Origin: DAOUKH01 sp965261455
GTDB taxonomy: Bacteria; Chloroflexota; Dehalococcoidia; SHYB01
DNA length: 64,000 bases
Direction of reading: 5' to 3'
Assembly (NCBI GenBank): GCA_965261455.1
Contig: OZ253453.1
Coordinates: 558,001 to 622,000, forward strand
Below the pieces are notes generated by a model, which did no database searches, was not told where the DNA came from, and worked only from the letters and a program-made list of their open reading frames with translations. How positions within the stretch are numbered: position 1 is the first letter of the stretch; every line of letters starts with the position of its first letter. Below, in pieces: positions 1 through 9,601 of this stretch. The position numbers were made by a program, and so were the translations under genes.

Positions 1-23
1 TTGATACCGTTGAGGAATGACAT
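1..23 (-). CDS. Possible start of a hydantoinase B-type gene, cut by the window edge
   Basis: An ATG at 23 reads leftwards out of the window after only seven codons (MSFLNGI). It lies 9 bases after the stop codon of the hydantoinase A-like gene. In this family the A and B subunits are normally adjacent and co-transcribed, so a B subunit is expected here. The seven visible codons cannot establish that; the call rests on position alone. Confidence 0.35.
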
Positions 24-32
24 AAGGGTCGC

Positions 33-2078
33 TCAGCCGATGGTCATGACGTAGTTGCCCCAGCGGTCGACTTCGGCGGTGTCTTGGGGCCAGACGACGA
101 TGGTGGTGAAGGGCTCTTCGATGATAGCGGGTCCCTCGACGCGCGCCCCCGCCCCCAGCGACGGGCCGTCGTAGACCGGGGTATCGGCGTAGCCGCCTTC
201 AAAGTAGGCCCGGCGACGGAGCTTGGGGGTGGGCGCGCCTTGGGCTGGACGTGCATCGGGGAGCGCGATCTTGTCGCCGGGGAGCACGGCGCGCAGCCGG
301 AGCGAGCTGATGATGGGTGACTGCTCGCGCTGCGCGTAGGTGTGCGATTCCTCGTGCAGGCGGTGGAAGGCCTCGGCCGCGGCTTCGAGGTCGGCGCGCA
401 CGACGGCACGCAACGGGAGCGGGACGCTGAGGTCGAACTGCTGGCCGGGATAGCGCATGTTGGCGAAGCGGGAGACTTCGATCTCGCCGCCGCCGAGGCC
501 GCGCAGCTCCGCGTCCGCCGCTTCCTCCATCCGATGCAGGAGCGCGTTCACGCGGTCGAGGTCGGCATCGGGGACGCCGACGATGTACGACCGCGTATCC
601 TCGACGAGCCGGTCGGATATCAGCACGCCGAGTGCGGAGAACGCGGGCGCAGCCTTGGGCACGATCACCTTGGCGATACCCATCTCGCGGGCCTGAACGC
701 CGGCATGGACTGCGCCGTTGCCGCCGTAGGCCACGAGCGTGAAGTCCTTGGGGTCGTAGCCCTGCTCCGAGGAGGCGCGGCGGATCGCGTGGGTCATGTT
801 GGCGTTGACGATACGGAAGACGCCGTAGGCCGCCGCCGTAGCGTCGAGGCCCAGCGGCTTTCCGATGTGCTCCTCGATTGCCTCGCGCACGCCTTCGTTC
901 CGCAGCTTGAGCGTGCCGCCGGCGAGTGCGTCTGGGTTGAGATAACCAAGGACGAGGTTCGCGTCGGTCACCGTGGGGTTGCGTCCGCCGCGGCCGTAGC
1001 AGATGGGGCCGGGCTCCGCGCCCGCGCTGTCGGGGCCGACGTAGAGCGCGCCCGCCACGACGCGGGCGATGGAGCCGCCGCCCGCGCCGATGCCCTGCAC
1101 GTCGATCGAGGGCAGGCCGATGAGATAACGGTGTCGCCAGTTCCAGAACGACTTGACGGCGGGCCGGCCTCCCCTCACCAGGCAGACGTCGTAGCTGGTG
1201 CCGCCCATGTCGACGGCGATGAAGTCCTCGACGCCGGCCGCGCCCGCCACGTAGCCGGCGCCGGTCACTCCGCCCGCGGGACCGCTGCCGATGATCGAGA
1301 CGGCCTTTCGCGCCACGTAATCGGTGGTCATAACGCCGCCGTTGGAGAGCATGACGAGCAGGTCGTGGGCGAAGCCGGCGCCGTGGAGCTTGTGTGTCAG
1401 CGTCTCGAGGTACCGCCGAATGCGCGGCTCGATGTAGGCGTTGACCAGCGTGGTGCTGGTGCGCTCGAACTCTGGCGCCGAGGGCATCACCTCGTGGGAG
1501 AGCGAGACGTGGGCCTCGGGGTGCTCTTCAAGGATGAGCTCACGGGCGCGGAGCTCGTGCGCCGGGTTGACATAAGAGAAAAGGAAGGCGACGGCGATGG
1601 ACTCGGCTCCTTTGAGCTTGAGCTTCCGCGCCGCGGCACGCACCGCCTCCTCGTCGAGCGGCGTGAGCACGGCGCCGTCGGAGTCGAGGCGTTCGGGCAC
1701 GTCGATGCGCCGCCGCCGCGGGGCGATGGGGACCGGGGGCGGGTAGGCCGGGTCCCAGATACTCTCTTTCCAACCGCGGCGGAACTCGATCTGATCGCGG
1801 TTGCCCATCGTCGTGATGAGACCCGTCACCGCGCCGTTCATCTCGATCAGGATGTTGTCGCCGGTGGTGGTGCCGTGAACGATCTGGCCGGTGCGTTCGA
1901 GCAGGCCGCGGGTGTCGAGCTCCTCCGCCTCCGCAAGATCGGCGATGCCGCGCATCACGCCGTCCGACTGGTCGGCGGGAGTGGAGCCGGTCTTGGTGAA
2001 GGTGATGGAGCCGTCGGGCCGCGCCAGCACGAAGTCCGTGAAGGTGCCCCCGACGTCGATGCCGATGCGATAGCCCAT
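33..2078 (-). CDS. hyuA: Hydantoinase/5-oxoprolinase A-like subunit
   Basis: A 681-residue protein of the hydantoinase A / ATP-dependent 5-oxoprolinase / acetone carboxylase-beta family, cytoplasmic enzymes that open cyclic amides or related substrates with ATP. The N-terminus has the actin-like ATPase phosphate loop IGIDVGGTFTDFVLARPDG at residues 4-22, and a second glycine-rich motif, AVDMGGTSYDVCLV, lies mid-protein. Length is normal for the A subunit. An upstream GTG at 2183 would add 35 residues, but the family motif begins right after the ATG at 2078, so that start is preferred. The substrate cannot be told from sequence: hydantoins, oxoproline and N-methylhydantoin are all possible. 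Confidence 0.9.
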   Translation of the reverse strand: MGYRIGIDVGGTFTDFVLARPDGSITFTKTGSTPADQSDGVMRGIADLAEAEELDTRGLLERTGQIVHGTTTGDNILIEMNGAVTGLITTMGNRDQIEFRRGWKESIWDPAYPPPVPIAPRRRRIDVPERLDSDGAVLTPLDEEAVRAAARKLKLKGAESIAVAFLFSYVNPAHELRARELILEEHPEAHVSLSHEVMPSAPEFERTSTTLVNAYIEPRIRRYLETLTHKLHGAGFAHDLLVMLSNGGVMTTDYVARKAVSIIGSGPAGGVTGAGYVAGAAGVEDFIAVDMGGTSYDVCLVRGGRPAVKSFWNWRHRYLIGLPSIDVQGIGAGGGSIARVVAGALYVGPDSAGAEPGPICYGRGGRNPTVTDANLVLGYLNPDALAGGTLKLRNEGVREAIEEHIGKPLGLDATAAAYGVFRIVNANMTHAIRRASSEQGYDPKDFTLVAYGGNGAVHAGVQAREMGIAKVIVPKAAPAFSALGVLISDRLVEDTRSYIVGVPDADLDRVNALLHRMEEAADAELRGLGGGEIEVSRFANMRYPGQQFDLSVPLPLRAVVRADLEAAAEAFHRLHEESHTYAQREQSPIISSLRLRAVLPGDKIALPDARPAQGAPTPKLRRRAYFEGGYADTPVYDGPSLGAGARVEGPAIIEEPFTTIVVWPQDTAEVDRWGNYVMTIG

Positions 2079-2216
2079 GCGCGGGGTGATTGTAGCCCCG
2101 CAGGGTAGGGCGCGCACGCGCGCTGCGGCGTAGTCTCTCGTTGCGACAGTGGCGCCTTGCCCGAGCAGAAGCTTGGCGGTCATGCTCCCGGCGCAACCTG
2201 CCCTTGGAGCGCATGC

Positions 2217-2720
2217 GTGCCGAACGATGACTTGAGCCCGGAAGAGCGATGGCCGGGCGTCTATCCGGCGTACGACTTTGTTCGAGCGTCATACGACTGG
2301 ATGATGCACCGGCTGAACGCCGTCGAGAGCCGTATTCAGACGCTAATGATGTTCTCGGCGAGTTTCACGGTAACGGGACCCGTACTCGTCGCCTTGCTTG
2401 CGGAGGAGGCCAGCTTGAAATCGGGCTGGTTCGTCGCCGCAGTGGCGCTGGCCTTGCTGAATCTGCTGATCGGAGCGGTCGCGCGCGCCTACGGTGGGCT
2501 CAAACTCTTGGGGGTGCAACGCATTTACGAGGAATGGTTGGAGCGCACCGACTGGGAGTTCAAGAGGAGCGCCGTGTACTGGGCGGGAAGCCACTTCGAA
2601 CGGAATAGCGATCTTGTCAACAGGAAGAGCAAAGCCGTTACCGCAATGACCCTCGCCTTCATCTTGGAGGCCGCGTTTATGCTCGTTTGGGGCCTGGGCG
2701 AGGCGGGAGCTCTTTACTAG
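2217..2720 (+). CDS. Small integral membrane protein, unknown function
   Basis: A 167-residue protein with three strongly hydrophobic stretches: about residues 44-64, 70-92 and one near the C-terminus (AMTLAFILEAAFMLVWGL). A soluble charged segment of about 60 residues lies between the second and third. The frame is open from a TTG at 2157, but the GTG at 2217 has a TGGAG ribosome site 7 bases upstream and avoids most of the divergent hyuA leader, so it is preferred. No recognisable family. It diverges from hyuA and its last bases overlap a short ORF on the other strand. Confidence 0.6.
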   Translation: MPNDDLSPEERWPGVYPAYDFVRASYDWMMHRLNAVESRIQTLMMFSASFTVTGPVLVALLAEEASLKSGWFVAAVALALLNLLIGAVARAYGGLKLLGVQRIYEEWLERTDWEFKRSAVYWAGSHFERNSDLVNRKSKAVTAMTLAFILEAAFMLVWGLGEAGALY

Positions 2721-2827
2721 GCTCCCTTGATGACAACACCGGGATCGCGGCCGGTTGGCGGGGGCGGCGGCGTCGGCTTGCGGACGGGGTTGGCTCTCTC
2801 TTGCTTGTCGTTCTTGGGTTCCGTCAT
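2717..2827 (-). CDS. 36-residue proline-rich small protein downstream of valS
   Basis: A short open frame starting ATG at 2827 with a good Shine-Dalgarno (AGGAG, six bases before the start), encoding 36 residues. The N-terminal half is charged (MTEPKNDKQERANPVRK), followed by a run of five prolines and a short C-terminus. It starts 75 bases after the valS stop on the same strand, so it could be read from the valS transcript. It overlaps the convergent membrane-protein gene by four bases. No homologue is recognised. The ribosome site and codon content make it a credible small gene but not a certain one. Confidence 0.45.
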   Translation of the reverse strand: MTEPKNDKQERANPVRKPTPPPPPTGRDPGVVIKGA

Positions 2828-2902
2828 GGTCAGCTCCTGCGGCGGGCTGCTTCTGAACCCACTATAGCAGTGCGCCGGGCGCGCTCATACCGGCCGCTGT
2901 CG

Positions 2903-5587
2903 CTACGCCAGCTCGCGGAGGCGTTCGTCGAGACCGGCGACGCGGGTCTCGTATTCGGCGAGGCGGCCCCGCTCCTTCTCGACGACGGCGGCGGGGGCTT
3001 TCGAGGTGAAGTTCTCGTTGGCCAGGCGTTGTTCGAGGTTCGCGATGAGCTTCGCCAGGTCCTTGCGTTCCTTGCCGAGACGCTCGCGCTCCGCGTCGAG
3101 GTCCACGAACCCCGCCATGGGCACGATCACACGCGTCTCGCCGAGCACGGCGACGCGGGCCTGATCGACGGCTGGGGCCTGGTCGCCGCCACCGTAGACC
3201 CGCAGGGGTTCCGCCCGCGCCAGTATCTCGATCGCGGTGCGGTTCCGTTCGACGGCCTCGTGTTGCGTGGGGGCGTCGACAATGGCCTCGACGCTACGCC
3301 GCGGGTCGGCCTTGAGCTCGGCGCGGGCGTTGCGGACCGCTTGGATGATCTGAATAACGAGGCCGATTTCGCGCTCCGCGGCCTCGTCGACTAGTGAGGC
3401 GTCGGTCTCGGGGTAGGGGGCCGTCACGATCGATGGCGGACGCGCGTCGTCGTGAGGGAGCCGCCGGACGACGTTCTGCCAAATCTCCTCGGTGACGAAC
3501 GGCATGAACGGGTGGAGGAGTCGCATCGTCGTTTCGAGGACGAGGACGAGGACGGGCAGCGGGGAGGCTGTCTCGTTGTCTTCCCGGCGTAGGCGAATCT
3601 TAGCGAGTTCGATGTACCAGTCCGCGTACTCGCTCCACAGGAACTCGTAGATTTCGCGCTGCGCCTCGCCGATCTGAAAGTCGTCCATCATGCGCCCGAC
3701 GTTCTCGATGGTCCGCTGGAGCCGGCTCAGGATCCAGCGGTCCTCCGCCGGTGGGTCGGCGGGGAGGGCGGGGTCAACGCCGCCGGCGGCGTCCACGGCG
3801 GTGAGGACGAACCGCGACGCGTTCCACATCTTGTTGGCGAAGTTGCGGCTCGATTCGAGCTTGTGTTGTGTCAGGCGGGAGTCGTTGCCCGGCGACGAAC
3901 CGGTAGTCAGAGCGAAGCGCAGAGCGTCGGCACCGTACTCGCGGATCGTGTCCAGCGGGTCGACGATGTTGCCCTTCATCTTGCTCATCTTCTCGCCGGA
4001 GGCGTCGCGGATGATGCCGTGGAGGTAGACGGTGCGGAAGGGGATCTCCCCCGTGTTCTCGATGCCCAGCATGATCATGCGGGCAACCCAGAAGAAAAGG
4101 ATGTCGTAGCCCGTCTCGAGGACGCTGGTGGGATAGAAGTGGCGCAGGTCGTCGGTGTCGTCGGGCCAGCCCAAGGTCGAGTGCGGCCAGAGGCCGGAAC
4201 TGAACCACGTGTCCAGCACGTCGGGGTCCTGCTCGATGTCGCCGGCGCCGCACGCGGAGCATGCGGTGGGGTCGTCCATCGCCGAAGTCATCGTGTCGCA
4301 GGCGGCGCAGTGCCACACCGGTATGCGGTGGCCAAACCAGAGCTGCCGGCTGATGGTCCAGTCCCGGATGTTCTCCATCCAGTTCGTGTAGACCTTGGTG
4401 AAGCGCTCGGGGACGATCCTGATCTCGCCGTCGACCACGGCGCGGTAGGCGCGGCCCGCGATGGAGTCCGGATCGTCGTGCGAGCCGACCTTCACGAACC
4501 ACTGCTTGCTGATGAGCGGCTCGACGACGGCGCCGCTGCGCTGGCAGTGGCCGATGGAGTGAGTATGGGGCTCGATGCCGTCGAGCAGCCCCAGGCGGTC
4601 GAACTCGGCGACGATGTTGTCGCGGGCCTCGAAGCGGTCTTGCCCAGCGAAGGGGCCGCCCTGCTCGTTGATTGTCCCGTCGGGGTTCATGATGTTGATG
4701 ATGGGGAGGCCGTGGCGCGCGCCGATCTCGAAGTCCGTGGGGTCGTGACCCGGCGTGACCTTGAGCGCTCCGGCGCCGAACCCTGCCTCGACGGCCTCGT
4801 CGGCGACGATGGGAATGGGCCGCCCGATGAGGGGGAGCACCACGTTCTTGCCGCCCAATCCAGTGAACCGCGCGTCGTCTGGATGCACCGCCACGGCGGT
4901 GTCGCCGAGGTAGGTCTCGGGGCGCGTCGTCGCGATCGTGATGTGGCCCGAGCCGTCCTCAAGGGGATAGCGCATCCGCCAGAGATGGCCTTCGACCTCG
5001 CGGTGCTCGACTTCGAGGTCGGAGATGGCGCTCAGTAGCCCCGGCGACCAGTTGACCAGCCTTTCGCCCCGATAGATGAGGCCCTTGTTATAGAGGTTGA
5101 CGAAGGTGGCGCGGACGGCGCGGCTGGGGCCGGGGTCCATGGTGAAGCGCTCGCGGGACCAATCGAAGGAGACGCCGAGCGCCTTGTGCTGCCGGGTGAT
5201 GCGGTTCTTCGAGAGCTCGACCCACTCCCACACCTTTTCGAGGAAGCGCTCGCGGCCGAGACCTTCCTTGGTGAGCCCCTCTTTGGCGATCTCTCGTTCG
5301 ACCACGACCTGAGTGGCGGTCGCGGCGTGGTCCGTCCCCGGCAGCCAGAGGGCGGAGTAGCCTTGCATCCTGCGTCGGCGGATGAGGGCGTCCTCGACGG
5401 CCGCAGTCAGTGCGTGGCCGATGTGGAGCACGCCCGTCACGTTGGGCGGCGGCAGGATGATGGTGAACGGCTCTTTGGAGGGGTCTGCCTCGGCGTGGAA
5501 GAGGCCGGACTCCTCCCAGAACCGGTAGAGCCGCTCTTCGACGCCGTGGGGGTCGTAGGTCTTGGGAATGGGCTGGGGGGTGGTCAT
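2903..5587 (-). CDS. valS: Valine--tRNA ligase
   Basis: Charges tRNA-Val with valine in the cytoplasm. The 894-residue product has the class I signatures: HIGH-type PPPNVTGVLHIGHAL near residue 45 and KMSKS-type EKMSKMKGNIVDP in the second half. A zinc-binding-like insertion (CAACDTM...CSACGAG) lies mid-protein, and the C-terminal coiled-coil arm typical of ValRS runs from LDAERERLGKERKDLAKL to the end. Length is normal. An in-frame GTG at 5638 is possible, but the ATG at 5587 gives the usual short N-terminus before YDPHGVEERLYRFWEE. No T-box-like element is visible upstream. Confidence 0.97.
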   Translation of the reverse strand: MTTPQPIPKTYDPHGVEERLYRFWEESGLFHAEADPSKEPFTIILPPPNVTGVLHIGHALTAAVEDALIRRRRMQGYSALWLPGTDHAATATQVVVEREIAKEGLTKEGLGRERFLEKVWEWVELSKNRITRQHKALGVSFDWSRERFTMDPGPSRAVRATFVNLYNKGLIYRGERLVNWSPGLLSAISDLEVEHREVEGHLWRMRYPLEDGSGHITIATTRPETYLGDTAVAVHPDDARFTGLGGKNVVLPLIGRPIPIVADEAVEAGFGAGALKVTPGHDPTDFEIGARHGLPIINIMNPDGTINEQGGPFAGQDRFEARDNIVAEFDRLGLLDGIEPHTHSIGHCQRSGAVVEPLISKQWFVKVGSHDDPDSIAGRAYRAVVDGEIRIVPERFTKVYTNWMENIRDWTISRQLWFGHRIPVWHCAACDTMTSAMDDPTACSACGAGDIEQDPDVLDTWFSSGLWPHSTLGWPDDTDDLRHFYPTSVLETGYDILFFWVARMIMLGIENTGEIPFRTVYLHGIIRDASGEKMSKMKGNIVDPLDTIREYGADALRFALTTGSSPGNDSRLTQHKLESSRNFANKMWNASRFVLTAVDAAGGVDPALPADPPAEDRWILSRLQRTIENVGRMMDDFQIGEAQREIYEFLWSEYADWYIELAKIRLRREDNETASPLPVLVLVLETTMRLLHPFMPFVTEEIWQNVVRRLPHDDARPPSIVTAPYPETDASLVDEAAEREIGLVIQIIQAVRNARAELKADPRRSVEAIVDAPTQHEAVERNRTAIEILARAEPLRVYGGGDQAPAVDQARVAVLGETRVIVPMAGFVDLDAERERLGKERKDLAKLIANLEQRLANENFTSKAPAAVVEKERGRLAEYETRVAGLDERLRELA

Positions 5588-5785
5588 GCGTCTGCTCGCC
5601 GCGCTCCATTGTAGCAAGCCCGCGGTGCGCGCTTTCACCTAGCGCAAGTGCGACATAAGGGGCAGGAGTTGCACAAGGCGCTAGGGGGAGAAGGGCGCGC
5701 GGGATTCGGAGAGTCTTCGCCGGAAGGGGCGAGGAAACACATAGAACGGTGGGTCGCGGGCGTGGTTTTACGCACGCGGGTGGGG

Positions 5786-5791
5786 TATAAT
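5786..5791 (+). promoter_or_regulatory. Putative -10 box for prs
   Basis: A perfect TATAAT lies 100 bases before the prs start, in a 300-base gap between the divergent valS and prs genes. No convincing -35 hexamer at 16-18 bases can be pointed to, so this is a tentative promoter. The rest of 5588-5891 shows no other gene or RNA. Confidence 0.4.
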
Positions 5792-5891
5792 CACGCCCCG
5801 CCGAGATCCCGCCGATACGCTTCAACAGAAGCGGGAACAGGGCAGTGCGGGCATAACGGAAACCAACCCCAGCAGACGAGGGTATTGTTCC

Positions 5892-6848
5892 GTGAATCAC
5901 AACTATCAGGCGTTCATCGGCGGGCCGCGCGTCTTTTCGGGCAGGGCCAACCAACCGCTGGCCCAGAGCATCTGCGACTACCTGGAAATTCCGCTGGGCC
6001 AGATTCATCTCTTCGAGTTCAGCAACGAGAACATCTTCGTTCAATATCAAGAGAACGTCCGCCAGCGCGATGTCTTCATCGTCCAGTCGCTCGTCTCGCC
6101 GGTCAACCGCAGCATCATGGAGCTGCTGATCATGATCGACGCGGCCAAGCGTGCCTCGGCAGGCCGGATCACGGCGGTGTTGCCCTACTACGCCTATGGC
6201 CGCACCGACAAGAAGGACCAGCCGCGGGTGCCGATCACGGCCCGTCTGCTCGCCGACCTGATTTCAACCGCGGGCGCCGACCGCGTCATCACGATGGACC
6301 TCCACGCCGGCCAGATCCAGGGCTTTTTCAGCGTGCCCGTCGACGAGCTGACCGCGATCAATATCCTGCACCGCTACTTCGAGCAGAAGAAGCTCAATGA
6401 CGTCGTGGTGGTGGCCACCGACGTGGGCATCTCGAAACGCGCCCGCGACCTCGCCGAGCGACTGAACGTTCCCCTCGCGATTATCGAGAAGCGCCGCGTG
6501 CACGGCCGGCCCGAGAGCATGAGCGTGATCGGCGACGTAAATGGGAAGACGGCGCTCACCTTCGACGACGAGATCGACACTGCAGGGTCCCTGCTCTCGG
6601 CCGCCAAGACCCTCGAAAAGGCCGGGACGAAAGAGATCTACTCCTGCGCCACCCACGGCATCCTTTCGGGCCCCGCGCCTGAGCGCATCCTCGAAGCCCC
6701 CATCACCGAGATCGTGCTCACCGATACCGCGCCGGTGCCGCCGGAGAAACGGAACGGCAAGGTGACGATGCTGTCGGTCGCGCCGTTGTTCGGCGAGGCG
6801 ATCTCGCGTATCCATCGAGGCGAGTCCGTGGGCGCGCTGTTCAAGTAG
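5892..6848 (+). CDS. prs: Ribose-phosphate pyrophosphokinase
   Basis: Makes PRPP from ribose 5-phosphate and ATP for nucleotide, histidine and tryptophan synthesis. The 318-residue length matches class I PRPP synthetases. Visible motifs are the ATP/metal region MDLHAGQIQGFF, the flexible loop KRR in IIEKRRVHGRPE and the PRPP-binding loop TFDDEIDTAGSL, which has Glu where many homologues have Met. It starts with GTG at 5892; no upstream ATG fits the family N-terminus (QAFIGGPRVFSG). Confidence 0.96.
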   Translation: MNHNYQAFIGGPRVFSGRANQPLAQSICDYLEIPLGQIHLFEFSNENIFVQYQENVRQRDVFIVQSLVSPVNRSIMELLIMIDAAKRASAGRITAVLPYYAYGRTDKKDQPRVPITARLLADLISTAGADRVITMDLHAGQIQGFFSVPVDELTAINILHRYFEQKKLNDVVVVATDVGISKRARDLAERLNVPLAIIEKRRVHGRPESMSVIGDVNGKTALTFDDEIDTAGSLLSAAKTLEKAGTKEIYSCATHGILSGPAPERILEAPITEIVLTDTAPVPPEKRNGKVTMLSVAPLFGEAISRIHRGESVGALFK

Positions 6849-6898
6849 CCGTCGGCGTCGCCCCTACGGTGAGGCGTCCAACGCCGCCGCCTTGTGCG

Positions 6899-6904
6899 TA
6901 TAAT
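6899..6904 (+). promoter_or_regulatory. Putative -10 box for secA
   Basis: A TATAAT hexamer sits 88 bases before the secA ATG in the prs-secA gap. No clear -35 is seen. It suggests that secA has its own promoter rather than depending only on prs read-through. Confidence 0.35.
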
Positions 6905-6991
6905 GGGGAATAAGGGCGCGCCGCGGCCCTTGCGAGGGGCCGAAACAGGCCGCGAATCGCCCGGCGCCCGAACCCAACGGTTGTAACTCCC

Positions 6992-9601
6992 ATGCTCAAG
7001 CTTGCAAAAGTCCTCGGCGACCCCAACGAGCGGGAGATCAAGAAACTCCGCCCGATTGCCGAGACGGTCAACGGTCTCGAGCCTGAGTTCGAGGCGCTGA
7101 GCGACGAGGGGCTGCTCGAAAAGACCGCCGAGTTCCGCGGACGAATCGCCGACGGCGAGGACCTGGACGACCTGCTCCCCGAGGCCTTTGCCCTCGTCCG
7201 CGAGGCGGCGAAACGAACGCTGGGCCAACGCCACTACGACGTCCAAATCGTGGGTGGGTGCATCCTGCACCGCGGCAAGGTCGCTGAGATGCGCACCGGT
7301 GAGGGCAAGACGTTGGTGTCGACGCTCCCCGTCTACCTCAACGCGCTGGAAGGCAAAGGCGTCCACGTCGTCACGGTGAACGACTATCTGGCGCGCCGCG
7401 ACGCGCAATGGATGGGCCAGATCTACCGAAAGCTCGGCCTCACCATCGCCTGCCTGCAGCACGACAACGCACTGATGCTGAAGGACGGCGGCGAGCTCGA
7501 AACGGTGGGGCGTCAGGATGCCTACGCCGCCGACATCACCTACGGCACCAACAGCGAGTTCGGCTTCGACTATCTGCGTGACAACATGGTTCACGACCTG
7601 AGCCATGTTGTGCAGCGCCCCCGGAATTACTGCATCATCGACGAAGTCGACAATATCCTCATCGACGAGGCGCGCACGCCGCTCATTATTTCGGGCCAGT
7701 CGAACGACTCGGCGAAGGCCTACCAGCAGTTCGCCCACATCGCGCCCTCGCTGCGGCTCGAAGACGACTACACCATCGACGAGAAGATGCGGTCGGCCAC
7801 GCTGACCGCCTCCGGCATCGAGAAGCTGGAGCGCCGCCTCGGCGTCGCCAACCTCTACGATCCCTCGAACTACATCCTCACCCACTACGCCGATAACGCC
7901 CTCAAGGCCCACGCCCTCTACCGCAGGGACCGGGAGTACGTCGTCCGCGACCGCGAAGTCGTCATCGTCGACGAGTTCACCGGGCGGCTCATGCCGGGCC
8001 GCCGCTATTCCGACGGGCTGCACCAGGCCATCGAGGCGAAGGAACGCCTGAAGGTGCGCGCCGAGTCGGTCACCCTGGCGACCGTTACCCTCCAGAACTA
8101 CTTCCGCATGTACAAGAAGCTGGCGGGGATGACGGGCACCGCGGCTACCGAGGCGGAGGAGTTGTACAAGATATACGAGCTCGACGTCCTTGTCGTTCCC
8201 ACCCACATGCCGATGGTCCGGGCCGACGAAAAGGATGTGATCTACACCACCGAAGAGGCGAAGTTCAAGGCAATCACGGACGAAATAGAGGAGCACAACG
8301 ACGCCGGGCGGCCCGTGCTTGTCGGCACGGTCTCCATTGAGAAGTCCGAGTTGCTCAGCGCGCAACTCAAGAAACGTGGCATCCCGCACGAGGTGCTGAA
8401 CGCGAAGCACCACGAGCGCGAGGCGGCGATCGTGGCCCAGGCGGGTCGCGTCGGCGCGGTCACGGTGGCGACGAACATGGCGGGCCGCGGTACCGACATC
8501 GTCCTCGGCGGCGCCCAAGACGACCGCGACGCGGACGAGTGGCGGGCCCAGCACGACAAAGTGGTGGGCCTAGGCGGCCTGATGATTGTCGGCACCGAGC
8601 GCCACGAGGCGCGGCGCATCGACAACCAGCTGCGCGGTCGTGCGGGCCGTCAGGGAGACCCCGGCGAGACGCGCTTCTATCTTTCCCTTCGGGACGAGTT
8701 GATGCGGCGCGCCGGCGGCGACACGGCCAAGAAGTTCATGGACTGGGCCGGCCTCCCCGAAGACACGCCGATTCAGTCGGGGATCGTGTCGAAGGTGATC
8801 GAGAATGCCCAGACCAAGGTGGAAGGGCACAACTTCGACATTCGGAAGCACCTCCTCCAATACGACGACGTGGTGAACAAGCACCGTGAGGTGATCTACG
8901 GCGAGCGCCGCAAGATCCTCGAAGGCGCCGACGTCAAGGCGAACATCCTCGACCTCGTGGAGAAGGATCTCGACGTTCTGGTCGACACCCACCTTGTGGG
9001 CGAAGACCTGGAGTCGTGGAACGTCGAGGCGCTGCTAACCGGCCTGCGCGGGATATTCCCACTGCCCCGGGACATGACCGAGGAGTCCATCAGCCGGCTG
9101 AGCAAGCAGGAGGCGCGGAGCGCCGTTCAGACCTACGCCCGGAAGCTCTACGAGCAGCGGGAGGAAGAGGTCGGAGCGGAGACGATGCGCGCGCTCGAGC
9201 GGCTCGTGATGCTGCGTACCTTCGACGTGCATTGGATTGAGCACCTGACGGCGATGGAGAACCTGCGCCAAGGGATCGGACTCCAGGGCGTGGCGCAGCT
9301 TGACCCGCTCGTGGCCTACAAGCGCCAGGGCCACGGGATGTTCGACGAGCTTATGGACCGGATTCGCCAGGACGTGGCACGGATGATCTTTCAAGTCGGC
9401 GTGCGGCCGGCGTCAAACGGCGCGTCGGCGGGAGCGGCGGCGCGGCCCGCGGCGGTCGAACAAGCGCCGGAGCAGCGGCAAATGGCGGCGGCGGTGGGGC
9501 GTCGAGGGAAGCCCGCCAGCGGCGGCAAGATCGGACGCAACCAGCCCTGTCACTGCGGCAGCGGCAAGAAGTTCAAGAAGTGTCACGGAGCCGCGGTATG
9601 A
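6992..9601 (+). CDS. secA: Preprotein translocase ATPase SecA
   Basis: Motor of the Sec export pathway, driving preproteins through SecYEG. The 869-residue protein carries the Walker A region MRTGEGKT, the DEAD-type IDEVDNILIDEARTPLIISG (Asn where Ser is common), the helicase motifs VATNMAGRGTDIVLGG and QLRGRAGRQGDPG, and the C-terminal zinc/SecB-type tail QPCHCGSGKKFKKCHG. All domains are present in order with no break. The ATG at 6992 fits the family start MLKLAKVLGDPNERE. Its last codons overlap the next gene by ATGA, indicating translational coupling. Confidence 0.98.
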   Translation: MLKLAKVLGDPNEREIKKLRPIAETVNGLEPEFEALSDEGLLEKTAEFRGRIADGEDLDDLLPEAFALVREAAKRTLGQRHYDVQIVGGCILHRGKVAEMRTGEGKTLVSTLPVYLNALEGKGVHVVTVNDYLARRDAQWMGQIYRKLGLTIACLQHDNALMLKDGGELETVGRQDAYAADITYGTNSEFGFDYLRDNMVHDLSHVVQRPRNYCIIDEVDNILIDEARTPLIISGQSNDSAKAYQQFAHIAPSLRLEDDYTIDEKMRSATLTASGIEKLERRLGVANLYDPSNYILTHYADNALKAHALYRRDREYVVRDREVVIVDEFTGRLMPGRRYSDGLHQAIEAKERLKVRAESVTLATVTLQNYFRMYKKLAGMTGTAATEAEELYKIYELDVLVVPTHMPMVRADEKDVIYTTEEAKFKAITDEIEEHNDAGRPVLVGTVSIEKSELLSAQLKKRGIPHEVLNAKHHEREAAIVAQAGRVGAVTVATNMAGRGTDIVLGGAQDDRDADEWRAQHDKVVGLGGLMIVGTERHEARRIDNQLRGRAGRQGDPGETRFYLSLRDELMRRAGGDTAKKFMDWAGLPEDTPIQSGIVSKVIENAQTKVEGHNFDIRKHLLQYDDVVNKHREVIYGERRKILEGADVKANILDLVEKDLDVLVDTHLVGEDLESWNVEALLTGLRGIFPLPRDMTEESISRLSKQEARSAVQTYARKLYEQREEEVGAETMRALERLVMLRTFDVHWIEHLTAMENLRQGIGLQGVAQLDPLVAYKRQGHGMFDELMDRIRQDVARMIFQVGVRPASNGASAGAAARPAAVEQAPEQRQMAAAVGRRGKPASGGKIGRNQPCHCGSGKKFKKCHGAAV

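Noticed and set aside
342..2108. 588-codon plus-strand frame opposite the hydantoinase gene
   Set aside because: Antisense shadow of a GC-rich gene with no family motif; the minus strand carries clear hydantoinase signatures.
3863..5038. 391-codon plus-strand frame within valS
   Set aside because: Antisense shadow of valS; no ribosome site or domain.
5588..5891. T-box leader before valS
   Set aside because: I looked for the conserved T-box bulge sequence on the minus strand and found none.
6638..8554. 638-codon minus-strand frame across the prs end and secA
   Set aside because: Antisense shadow; secA is complete on the plus strand.
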